Positions 15,875 through 23,786 of a DNA stretch of 64,000 nucleotides are shown here, piece after piece. This stretch comes from Inquilinus limosus DSM 16000 (GTDB lineage: Bacteria; Pseudomonadota; Alphaproteobacteria; DSM-16000; Inquilinaceae). The first letter of the stretch is position 1, and each line of letters begins with the position of its first letter. The translations under genes were made by a program, and so were the position numbers. The stretch lies in contig NZ_AUHM01000001.1 of NCBI RefSeq assembly GCF_000423185.1, positions 310,001 to 374,000 of the forward strand, in the 5' to 3' direction. Under the pieces are notes generated by a model. That model saw only the letters and a program-made list of their open reading frames with translations, was not told the origin of the DNA and did not search any database.

Positions 15875-16815
15875 GCCGTCCGCCCCCCGGCGCCGTCATA
15901 GACGCGCAGCGCGTCCGCCGTGTGCTGGATCAGCGCCTTCACCTGCGCGTCGGGGCCGGCCTCGCCGCTGCCGATAAAGCCGCGCACCTCCGGCAGCGCC
16001 GCCGCCTGGCCGCCCGACAGCACCATCAGATAGGTCCAGCGTGCCCGGCCCTGTTCGGTGCGGATGTTCAGCTCGGCCGCGGACTTCTCGCTGGCCAGCG
16101 TCGCCCGCCACAGATACTCGTCCGTGATCCCGACCGCTTCGGAAGGCATCTGGCCCTTGAGGAACCGCGCGATGCGGAGCCGCGAGGCGTGCACCATCGC
16201 GTCCTGCAGCTCCATCATCTGGACGGCGCTCAGGCGCAGCGGACCGCGGGGCGGCGGCGGCAGGTCCGCGGAGCGCGGCGCCTCCTTCAGCCCGCCATAG
16301 TCCGGCGCGTGCATGACGACCGCGCAGGCATGGCCGAGCACGCGCGCGAACTGCGCCGGGTCCAGCAGCGGCAGCACGCTCGCCAGGACATTCGGGTCCC
16401 AATGCCGGAACAGCACCCGCTCCATCGGCGGGTCGCTGCCGGCCTCCGGTCCGGATTCGACCGGGATCAACACCTCGTTGATCGTCCGCAGATGGCGCCA
16501 CAGCGCCATGTCGCCCGCGGGCCAGCGCCAGAACACCGCGCAGGGCCTGGCGGCGGCCAGATCCACGACATGCGCGCGAACGCGCTCGTCCGCCAGCGCC
16601 ACCAGCCACGGCCCGGCCCGCTCCACCTCCTTGTCGGCATGGTCGAGGAACAGCGACCGGCAGGCGATGCCCTGGCGCATGAGATCGCCCGGCAGGTCGT
16701 CGAACAGGCCGCCGTCCAGCACCGCGAAGAGCGGCCCGGGACGGGCGTCCAGCGTGGCCGTCAGACTGCGCGCCACCTCCTCCGGCCGCGGCTGGTCGAG
16801 CGATGGGGCCGCCAT
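15871..16815 (-). CDS. DUF4123 domain T6SS adaptor for the Tde1-like effector
   Basis: About 314 residues. The DUF4123 core is in the N-terminal half (LFAVLDGGLFDDLPGDLM, CRSLFLDHADKEVERAGPW, LWRHLRTINEVLIP, VLFRHWDPNVLASVLPLL). By analogy with Tap-1 of Agrobacterium, it chaperones the Tde1-like cargo encoded immediately downstream and couples it to VgrG encoded immediately upstream. The start at 16815 is preferred because it follows the vgrG stop by five bases; an in-frame ATG at 16869 would overlap vgrG. Its C-terminal third differs from its paralogue at 12668. Confidence 0.88.
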   Translation of the reverse strand: MAAPSLDQPRPEEVARSLTATLDARPGPLFAVLDGGLFDDLPGDLMRQGIACRSLFLDHADKEVERAGPWLVALADERVRAHVVDLAAARPCAVFWRWPAGDMALWRHLRTINEVLIPVESGPEAGSDPPMERVLFRHWDPNVLASVLPLLDPAQFARVLGHACAVVMHAPDYGGLKEAPRSADLPPPPRGPLRLSAVQMMELQDAMVHASRLRIARFLKGQMPSEAVGITDEYLWRATLASEKSAAELNIRTEQGRARWTYLMVLSGGQAAALPEVRGFIGSGEAGPDAQVKALIQHTADALRVYDGAGGRTA

Positions 16816-16820
16816 GCCGG

Positions 16821-19241
16821 TCACATCCGCACGAAGGGCGTGGCGTTCGCCGCCATCCGCTTGAGGCACTGGGCCGGCGGCGACGGCGTCTTGCCCGGCA
16901 CCATGGCCGGAACATAAAGGATCGGCCCCGGCCCGACGGTGATCTGGGCAGCGCCGCCCTTGACGATGGTGGTCTGCGGCGCCTCGATGGTGACGATGCC
17001 GGACTTGTCCATCTGGAAGCGCGTCTGGCCGACCGTGATCACGAACTTCTCGCCGGCGGTGATCTCGAAGGTCTCGCCGACATCGATGACGCTGGTCTTG
17101 CCGACCCGCGTCTCCGCGCTCTCACCGACCGAAAGCTGGTAGGCCTTGCCGACCGAGGTCAGGAACGTCGCCCCGACATTGGTCACCTTGCTGGTCCCGA
17201 CCTGCTCCACCCGCGCAATCCCGACCGTGTCGGATTTGAAGCTGCCGACCACGGTGTTCATGATCCCGGGCAGCGGGAACAGCGAGCCGGCATCGGTGCC
17301 GACGCCGGCGCCGGAGGCGGCGAGGTTGGCGCCCTGGTCGGCGCGCGGGTTGGGGCCGGCGACCACGCCTTCGCGGCTGGCGAGCCCGATCGCGCCGAGG
17401 AAGCCGAGGGCCGAGGAGGCGAGCGTGGTGGCGAAGCTGGCCAGCCCCGTGCCGCTCACCCCCGCGATCTGCCCGGCCTGCTGCAAGAGGCCCGCGGTCT
17501 GGCCGGCCAGCCCGGCCACCGGCCCCAGCAGGGCGAGCGCCCCCGCCCCGGTGCCGCCGACCGTCAGGTTCATCGAGCCGCCGATCTCGTGCTTCTGGTT
17601 GCCGCCCACCTCCACCGCCCGGTGGGCGCCGATCGAGGCCACCTCGTTCGCATCGATCCGCTTGGTGCGGTTGTTCAGCACCCGCTCGGTCCGGTCGCGC
17701 TGCGCGTGCAGGAACAGGTTCTCGCGGCCGGCATCGTCCTCGAAGGAGATCTCGTTGAAGCCCGTGCCCTTGTGCGTGTTCGAGCGCAGCACGGTCTTGG
17801 TCTTGTTGTCCGGCAGCGCATAGGGGACATAGGTGTCCGGGTTCGGCACCACGCCGACCACCATCGGCTTGTCCGGATCGCCCTCGTAATAGGCGACCAG
17901 CACCTCCATGCCGATGCGCGGGATGGTCTGGGCGCCCCAGCTGCGGCCGCCCCAGGGCTGGCTGACCCGCAGCCAGCAGCTGTCGCCATCCCTCCCCTTG
18001 GCCCGCCGGTCCCAGGGGAAGCGCACCTGGATGCGGCCGTACTGGTCGGTCCAGATCTCCTCGCCCGGCGGCCCTACCACCACCGCCGACTGCACCCCGT
18101 CGATCCGCGGATGCGGCGTCGTCTGCTGCGGCACCCAGCGCGTCTTCGCCGGCACCACGACAAAGCCGTTCTCGTAGGTGGGCGCCCCCTGCTCGCCGCC
18201 GCCCTGGACATAGGTCGTGTCCTCCGCCCGGTGCCGCACCGACACCACCGCGTAATCCCCGTTCTCCGCCTTCAGCGGATGGCCGAACAGGCGGAAGCGC
18301 TGGCCCGGATGGATCCGCCGGTTGCCGCTTTCCGCCTCGATCGTCTCGAACCCGGCCTCGTGCGTCTCGATCCGCCGCCGGGTCACGTGGTCGGCCCGGT
18401 CACGCTCCAGGAACCGGCCGCCCCAGCGGTAGATCTCGAACGGCTCGTTGCTCGTGATCGGCGCGGTCGAGGGCTGGTCCCGGCTCACCGGCGCGCCCGG
18501 CGTCTCGAAGTTCCACTCGGCCTCGGCCACCCGCCCCGGCTTGAAGGCGTAGCGCCGGGTCCAGGCCTTGATGTCGTTCAGGTCCGTGCCGGTCGAGGTG
18601 TAGCGGATCTCCGGTTCCTCCCCCGGCGTCCAGGCATGGGCGCCGTCGGACACCACCAGCACCTGCCGCGGCGCGGCCCCGTCCTCGCCGGGCTCGTGCC
18701 GGAACCACCAGGCCCAGCCCTCCTCCTCCAGCAGCCGGAAGATGAAATCGAGGTCGGTCTCGTTGTACTGCACGCAGTAGCCGCGCACCGCCTTCGGTCC
18801 GGTGACCGGGGCGAAGTCCCAGTCGCGGATGCCGGCCTCCTGGAAGATCGTCTCCAGGATCTGCAGCGTGGTCTGGTTCTGGAAGATCCGGCAGTCGGCG
18901 GTGTGGCCGAACAGCCAGAGCCAGGGATGCGTGGTCAGGGTGTAGCTGCGCATCCCGTCGCCGAGGGCGTGCCCGACCTCCAGCGCCCCGACCACGCCGG
19001 ACCAGCTGCGCCGCGCGCCGCCCGGCAGCTCGAGGGTCCAGGAGATCTGACGGCCGACCAGCTCGTCCGGCTTGACGTCCTGCCGCTTCGAGCGGACCCG
19101 CAATCGGAAGGTGAAGAGCGAGCAGACCGCCTCCTCCCCCTCCATCGCCTCGAGCAGGAACACATCCTCGCCGAGGGGCGTCCGGATCGCCAGCAGGCGC
19201 CCGGACTGGGTGAGAGAACCGACATAGTCGTAAGGCGACAT
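16821..19241 (-). CDS. vgrG: T6SS spike protein VgrG (TssI)
   Basis: About 806 residues from the ATG at 19241 (MSPYDYVGSLTQ); an in-frame upstream ATG at 19430 would add 63 unlikely residues across an intergenic hairpin. Order: gp27-like domain, gp5-like OB-fold (WTDQYGRIQVRFPWDR and YYEGDPDKPMVVGVV), then a beta-helix with repeated GxxxxxVGxxxxxxVG units (SVGESAETRVGKTSVIDVGE). Residues about 562-625 form a hydrophobic Gly/Ala-rich insertion inside the needle region, unusual for a plain VgrG. The tail ends in TPFVRM, with no fused toxin. It forms the trimeric spike tip; no core tss genes are in the window, so this is an orphan vgrG cargo island. Confidence 0.92.
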   Translation of the reverse strand: MSPYDYVGSLTQSGRLLAIRTPLGEDVFLLEAMEGEEAVCSLFTFRLRVRSKRQDVKPDELVGRQISWTLELPGGARRSWSGVVGALEVGHALGDGMRSYTLTTHPWLWLFGHTADCRIFQNQTTLQILETIFQEAGIRDWDFAPVTGPKAVRGYCVQYNETDLDFIFRLLEEEGWAWWFRHEPGEDGAAPRQVLVVSDGAHAWTPGEEPEIRYTSTGTDLNDIKAWTRRYAFKPGRVAEAEWNFETPGAPVSRDQPSTAPITSNEPFEIYRWGGRFLERDRADHVTRRRIETHEAGFETIEAESGNRRIHPGQRFRLFGHPLKAENGDYAVVSVRHRAEDTTYVQGGGEQGAPTYENGFVVVPAKTRWVPQQTTPHPRIDGVQSAVVVGPPGEEIWTDQYGRIQVRFPWDRRAKGRDGDSCWLRVSQPWGGRSWGAQTIPRIGMEVLVAYYEGDPDKPMVVGVVPNPDTYVPYALPDNKTKTVLRSNTHKGTGFNEISFEDDAGRENLFLHAQRDRTERVLNNRTKRIDANEVASIGAHRAVEVGGNQKHEIGGSMNLTVGGTGAGALALLGPVAGLAGQTAGLLQQAGQIAGVSGTGLASFATTLASSALGFLGAIGLASREGVVAGPNPRADQGANLAASGAGVGTDAGSLFPLPGIMNTVVGSFKSDTVGIARVEQVGTSKVTNVGATFLTSVGKAYQLSVGESAETRVGKTSVIDVGETFEITAGEKFVITVGQTRFQMDKSGIVTIEAPQTTIVKGGAAQITVGPGPILYVPAMVPGKTPSPPAQCLKRMAANATPFVRM

Positions 19242-19361
19242 CGGCCAGATCTTCCCAAATCCTTCCCAGGCTGGGACGGCCCGCTCAATTTGGAGCAAAT
19301 TCCCAGCAACCGCATCATACCGAAGCGGCGCCGGATGACTATCGCGTTTCAATGAAAATGA

Positions 19362-19405
19362 AGGGGGCGATCCGGCCCACGCGGCGGCAGGCCGGATCGC
19401 CCCCT
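19362..19405 (-). terminator. Perfect 16-base stem terminator after the alcohol dehydrogenase gene
   Basis: Arms 19362-19377 and 19390-19405 are exact complements (AGGGGGCGATCCGGCC and its reverse complement) around a 12-base loop. On the minus strand it follows the dehydrogenase stop at 19427 and is followed by a T-rich stretch (TCATTTTCATTG), fitting an intrinsic terminator that insulates vgrG. Confidence 0.75.
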
Positions 19406-19426
19406 GTGCGGCGGCTGCGGGGCCGG

Positions 19427-20440
19427 TCACCCCATCCGCAGCACGATCTTGCCGAACGGCCCGCGGTCCAGGTGGTCGAGCGCGGCCGGCAGATCGGCGA
19501 AGCCGTATTCGGCGCCGATCGCGGGCTCAAGGCCGGTGCGGTCGACCGCGCGCACCAGATCCTCCAGCCCGCGGCGGTGGCCGACCGAGATGCCCTGGAT
19601 CACCGCCTGCTTCATCATCATCGGGACGGTCGGGGCGGAGAAGGCGAAGCCCTCGAGCAGCCCGATCAGGGCGACGCGCCCGCCCTGGGCCACGGCTTCC
19701 GCCGTCTGCGCCATGTCGCCGCCGGCGATCTCCAGGACATGGTCGGCGCCGCGGCCGCCGGTCAGGTCGCGCACCACCCTCCCCCATTCCGGTGTCGCGC
19801 GGCGGTCGATGCCGTGGGCCGCGCCGAGCGCCCTGGCCCGCTCCAGCTTGGCGGCATCGCCGGAGATTACGATCGCCTCGGCGCCATGGGCGCGGGCCAA
19901 CTGCAGCCCAAACAGCGCCACGCCGCCGGTGCCCTGCACCACCACCGTCTCGCCGGCGCGCAGGCGGCCGGTCTCGACCAGGGCGAACCAGGCGGTCAGC
20001 CCGGCGCAGGGCAGCGTGCTGGCGGCCGCGTCGTCCAGCGTCCGCGGCGCGGCCGCCGCCCACTCCTCCGGCAGCACCACGTATTCCGACAGGACGCCCG
20101 GCAGCGGCCCGCCCAGCGCCGCCCGCGGCCCGGCGGCGAGCCCGTCGATCCAGCCCGGCCAGAAGGTGCCGAGCACCCGGTCGCCCGCCGCGAAGCGGGT
20201 GGCGCCGGCCCCGGTCTCGACCACCGTTCCCGCCATGTCGGAGCCCGGCGTGAACGGGAAGTCCAGCGCCATCCCCATGCCGTCCGCGACGACCAGCCTG
20301 TCCCGATAGTTCAGCGACACCGCCCCGACCCTGACCAGGATCTCGCCTGGACCCGGCCGCGGCACCGCCACCTCGACCAGGCTCAGGCCGTCGCGCCCCG
20401 GCCGGGACATCTGCCACCGCTTCATGCTGTCGCTCGTCAT
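19427..20440 (-). CDS. Zinc-type NAD(P)-dependent alcohol dehydrogenase/quinone oxidoreductase (MDR family)
   Basis: 337 residues. N-terminal GroES-like domain (VAVPRPGPGEILVRVGAVSLNYRD, PFTPGSDMAGTVVETG) and Rossmann nucleotide-binding domain with VVVQGTGGVALFGLQLARAHG. The catalytic-zinc Cys and His ligands of classic alcohol dehydrogenases are not evident (NYRDR where Cys-x-Ser/Thr-x would be), so it is nearer the zinc-independent quinone oxidoreductases. It lies divergent from a LysR gene with a perfect palindrome between them, so the LysR probably controls it. Substrate unknown. The ATG at 20425 is an alternative start. Confidence 0.82.
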   Translation of the reverse strand: MTSDSMKRWQMSRPGRDGLSLVEVAVPRPGPGEILVRVGAVSLNYRDRLVVADGMGMALDFPFTPGSDMAGTVVETGAGATRFAAGDRVLGTFWPGWIDGLAAGPRAALGGPLPGVLSEYVVLPEEWAAAAPRTLDDAAASTLPCAGLTAWFALVETGRLRAGETVVVQGTGGVALFGLQLARAHGAEAIVISGDAAKLERARALGAAHGIDRRATPEWGRVVRDLTGGRGADHVLEIAGGDMAQTAEAVAQGGRVALIGLLEGFAFSAPTVPMMMKQAVIQGISVGHRRGLEDLVRAVDRTGLEPAIGAEYGFADLPAALDHLDRGPFGKIVLRMG

Positions 20441-20484
20441 TGCTGCAATCCCTTGCTCGCCTCGCGGGCAGGGCGACGATAATC

Positions 20485-20499
20485 GGGACCAGTGGTCCC
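20485..20499. promoter_or_regulatory. Perfect palindrome between dehydrogenase and LysR genes
   Basis: GGGACCAGTGGTCCC is a perfect 7-1-7 inverted repeat in the 113-base divergent region. It is a good candidate operator for the LysR regulator encoded to the right, controlling both directions. Confidence 0.5.
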
Positions 20500-20553
20500 T
20501 TGTGGCGACGAGTTTTCCCGTTACTGTAGAACCATGAGAACCAATCGGGCGCC

Positions 20554-21462
20554 ATGATCGACCGGCTCGACGGCATCAGCCTGTTCGTCCAGGTCGCGGA
20601 GGCCGGCAGCTTCGCTCTGGCCGGCGACCGCATCGGCCTGTCCCGCTCGGCCGTCGGCAAGGGCATCGCCCGGCTGGAGGCCCGGCTGGGCACGCGGCTG
20701 TTCCACCGCACCACCCGCAGCCAGAGCCTGACCGAGGCGGGCCAGGCCTTCTACGAGCGCTGCCGCCGGATCCTCGCCGAGCTGGAGGCGGCGGAGGCCG
20801 ATCTCGACGGCGGCCGGTCGGCCCCGTCCGGACGGCTGAAGGTGACGGCGCCCGTGCTCGTCGGCCGCCGCTGCGTCGCGCCGGTGCTGCTCGACCTCGT
20901 CCGCCGGCACCCGGTGCTGCGGCTGGAGATGTCGTTCACCGACCGTCCGGCGGACCTGGTGGAGGACGGCTTCGACCTCGCGGTCCGCGTCGGCCCGCTG
21001 CCGGATGTCGCCGGGCTCGCGGCGCGGCCGGTCGGGCGCATCACCGCGGCCATCTGCGCCGCGCCCGCCTATCTGGAACGGCACGGCACGCCGCGCACCC
21101 TGGAGGATCTGCCCGGCCACGCGCTTCTGGTCTACGGCCGGGCCGGAAGGCTGACGCCCTGGCGCTTCCCGGAGCCGGACGGCCGGCTGCGCGACCTGGC
21201 GGTGGACGGGCCGGTCCGCTTCGACGACCTGGAGGCGATCGCCGACGCGGCGGAGGCCGGCGCCGGCGTCACCTGGCTGCCCTGCTGGCTGATCGCCGAC
21301 CGGCTGCGCGACGGCCGGCTGGTCCGCCTCTTCCCGGACCGGCCCGGCTTCACCTTCGACGTCCACGCGCTGTGGCCGCAGGGCCGATACCTGCCGTCGA
21401 AGACCCGCGCCGCCATCGACGCGCTGGCGGCGCGGCTGCCGGCGATGCTGGCGGCGGGGTGA
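20554..21462 (+). CDS. LysR family transcriptional regulator
   Basis: 302 residues. The N-terminal winged helix shows LDGISLFVQVAEAGSFALAG, GLSRSAVGKGIARLEARLGT and LFHRTTRSQSLTEAG, of the CrgA/PA-type LysR branch; the rest is a periplasmic-binding-protein-like effector domain. It is transcribed away from the oxidoreductase gene and is its probable regulator. Inducer unknown. Confidence 0.9.
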   Translation: MIDRLDGISLFVQVAEAGSFALAGDRIGLSRSAVGKGIARLEARLGTRLFHRTTRSQSLTEAGQAFYERCRRILAELEAAEADLDGGRSAPSGRLKVTAPVLVGRRCVAPVLLDLVRRHPVLRLEMSFTDRPADLVEDGFDLAVRVGPLPDVAGLAARPVGRITAAICAAPAYLERHGTPRTLEDLPGHALLVYGRAGRLTPWRFPEPDGRLRDLAVDGPVRFDDLEAIADAAEAGAGVTWLPCWLIADRLRDGRLVRLFPDRPGFTFDVHALWPQGRYLPSKTRAAIDALAARLPAMLAAG

Positions 21463-21766
21463 AGGCGCGGCTCTCGGCCTGGATTTGGCTCTCCTTCCAG
21501 AGACCCGCATCCGTATTCCCTGTCTTATCGCGGGGGCTACGCCATCGTCCCCCGTTTCCTGGGGGGTTGAGGTGCCCACGCCGGTCCGAGACACTGTCCC
21601 GGCCCGAGACGACAGAACGTTCGGCCGCGGCAGCGCCTCCCTGCGGGGATCGCGCTGCACAACCGGATCGCAGCGGGCTGGCCGGATCTCGACGCTTCAC
21701 GGAGTGGCCGTACCCCGCGGAGATCTGCGGCCAGCCACCTCCCCGGAAGGAATCAAGGAGTATTCC
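21463..21766. other. Gene-free leader upstream of the RTX gene
   Basis: These 304 bases hold no supported gene. An ATG at 21485 is in frame with the RTX gene, but the intervening 94 codons encode low-complexity sequence unlike a signal or domain, and a much better ribosome binding site lies before 21767. I see no convincing promoter. Confidence 0.4.
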
Positions 21767-23704
21767 ATGGCGATCATCAATGGCGACAGGGCCGGCATTC
21801 CGGTCAATGACATGCTGACTGGCACATCGGGCAGCGACACGATCAATGGCCTCCGCGCCAACGATACGCTGTCCGGTGCCGGCGGCGACGACATCCTGAA
21901 CGGCGGTGACGGCAACGATCTGCTGCGCGGCGGCGCCGGCGCCGACACGCTGAATGGTGGCAACGGCATCGACACGGCCGACTATTCCGCCAGCACGACG
22001 GGCGTCATCATCAGGATCGGCGCAATCGGCGGAGGCAGCGGCGGCGAGGCGGATTTCGACACGGTCGGCTTCGACGTCGAGAACATCCGCGGCTCCGCCG
22101 CCTTCGCCGACCGGCTGACCGGCTCGGAAGCGGCCAATATCCTGTGGGGCTTCGAAGGCGGTGACGAACTGAACGGGTTGGACGGCAACGACACGCTCGA
22201 CGGCGGCGGCGGCAACGACAAGCTCGACGGCGGGGTCGGGGCTGACCGGCTGATCGGCGGCAGCGGCGCCGACACCGCCATCTACTTCGGCGACCTCGGC
22301 GTCGAAGTCGATCTGCGCACCGGCATCGGCCGGGGCGGCGATGCCGAGGGCGACACCTTGTCCGGCATCGAGAATGTCGAGGGCACCGGCAACAACGACA
22401 CCCTGGTCGGGTCGGACGTCGGCAACCGGCTTGTCGGGTTCCGAGGCGCCGACACCATCCTCGGCCATGGCGGAAACGATATCCTGATCGGCGGCTTCTC
22501 CGTGCTGATCAACCCCGACATCGCCGATCATCTGGACGGCGGCGCCGGCAATGATTTCCTGGATGGGAGCGACGGGGACGATGTGCTGATCGGCGGCTCA
22601 GAAGACGACCGGATCGTCTCCGGTTTCGGCGACGACCGGGCCCGCGGCGATTCCGGCGTGGACCAGATCTTCGGCGACGACGGCGACGACACCCTCTCCG
22701 GCGGCCTCGGCAACGACAGGCTCGAGGGCGGAGACGACGCCGACGTGCTGTCGGGTGACTCCGGCGCCGATACGCTCTCGGGCGGCGACGGCGACGACAC
22801 GCTGTTCGGGGCCAGCGCCACCGGCGACGAAGCCGGCGGCGACTCGCTGGACGGCGGATTCGGCAACGACACGCTCCACGGTGGCGGCGGCAGCGACGTG
22901 CTGCGTGGTGGCGACGGGGCCGACCGCCTGGACGGCGGCGGCGGCATCGACACGGTGACCTACAGCGAGGACGAAGGCGGGGTGACGGTCAATCTGGCGA
23001 CGCGGATCGGAGCCGGCGGCGCCCAGGGCGATACCTTCACCGGCATCGAGAACGTCTCGGGCGGGCAAGGCAGCGATAGCCTGATCGGCGACGCGGCCGC
23101 CAACACCCTGACCGGGCTGAACGGCAACGACACGCTCCGCGGCGGCGCCGGGGCCGACCGGCTGGACGGCGGCTCCGGCGTCGACGCGATCACCTACACC
23201 GACGGCAGTCTCGGCGTCACCGTCAACCTCAGCACGGCGCGGGGCGCGGGCGGTGCCGCCCAGGGCGACACCTATGCCGGGATCGAGAACGTCAACGGCT
23301 CGCTCGGCGCCGACACCATCGCGGGCAATGGCTTGGCCAATGTGCTGAACGGCTGGGCCGGCAAGGACGTGCTGAGCGGGCTGGCCGGCGCCGACCGCTT
23401 CGTGGTCTCGGCGGTCAGCCACAGCGCGGTCGGGGCCAATGCCGATCGGATCACCGACTTCTCCCATGCCCAGGCTGACCGTATCGATCTCTCGGCGATC
23501 GACGCCAGCACCGCCGCAGCCGGCAACCAGTCCTTCAAGTTCATCGGCACCGCGGCCTATCACCGGGTCGCCGGCGAGCTGCGCTTCGTCATCTCGGGTA
23601 ACGACACGGTCATCGGCGGCGACATCAACGGCGACGGCGTATCGGACTTTCACCTGGTCCTGACTGGCCGCATCGCGCTCCAGGCCACCGACTTCATGCT
23701 CTGA
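21767..23704 (+). CDS. Secreted RTX calcium-binding repeat protein (type I secretion substrate)
   Basis: 645 residues. The start at 21767 has AGGAG seven bases upstream. From about residue 15 it is almost entirely RTX nonapeptide blocks (GGxGxDxLxGG), such as GGAGADTLNGGNGIDTADYS, in about five clusters separated by VDLRTGIGRGG-type spacers that recur with ENVEGTGNNDTL-like motifs. The end matches the serralysin/M10 C-terminal region (GADRFVVS, DRITDFSHAQADRIDLSAID) and finishes with LQATDFML, a typical uncleaved type I secretion signal. No HExxH or other catalytic motif is present, so it is a structural or adhesive Ca2+-binding exoprotein. No ABC exporter is encoded nearby. Confidence 0.88.
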   Translation: MAIINGDRAGIPVNDMLTGTSGSDTINGLRANDTLSGAGGDDILNGGDGNDLLRGGAGADTLNGGNGIDTADYSASTTGVIIRIGAIGGGSGGEADFDTVGFDVENIRGSAAFADRLTGSEAANILWGFEGGDELNGLDGNDTLDGGGGNDKLDGGVGADRLIGGSGADTAIYFGDLGVEVDLRTGIGRGGDAEGDTLSGIENVEGTGNNDTLVGSDVGNRLVGFRGADTILGHGGNDILIGGFSVLINPDIADHLDGGAGNDFLDGSDGDDVLIGGSEDDRIVSGFGDDRARGDSGVDQIFGDDGDDTLSGGLGNDRLEGGDDADVLSGDSGADTLSGGDGDDTLFGASATGDEAGGDSLDGGFGNDTLHGGGGSDVLRGGDGADRLDGGGGIDTVTYSEDEGGVTVNLATRIGAGGAQGDTFTGIENVSGGQGSDSLIGDAAANTLTGLNGNDTLRGGAGADRLDGGSGVDAITYTDGSLGVTVNLSTARGAGGAAQGDTYAGIENVNGSLGADTIAGNGLANVLNGWAGKDVLSGLAGADRFVVSAVSHSAVGANADRITDFSHAQADRIDLSAIDASTAAAGNQSFKFIGTAAYHRVAGELRFVISGNDTVIGGDINGDGVSDFHLVLTGRIALQATDFML

Positions 23705-23725
23705 CGCGGGCTGTCACGGGCCCAT

Positions 23726-23755
23726 GCGAGGACGCCCGGCAGTGAGCGTCCTCGC
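23726..23755 (+). terminator. Stem-loop after the RTX gene
   Basis: GCGAGGACGC (23726-23735) pairs exactly with GCGTCCTCGC (23746-23755) around a ten-base loop, 22 bases after the stop. The T-run is poor (TTCGCGTT), so termination strength is uncertain. It also lies beyond the end of the convergent RND operon. Confidence 0.5.
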
Positions 23756-23786
23756 TTCGCGTTCGGCGCCCCGCCTGATTGACGGG

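Noticed and set aside
19242-19361. Sigma-54 type promoter upstream of vgrG
   Set aside because: I looked for GG-N10-GC on the minus strand; the nearest candidate (TGGGAATTTGCT) has the wrong spacing.
21800-23350. CRISPR-like or minisatellite DNA repeats
   Set aside because: The periodic GGCGGC...GACACG pattern is the codon signature of RTX nonapeptides, with no constant repeat/spacer structure.
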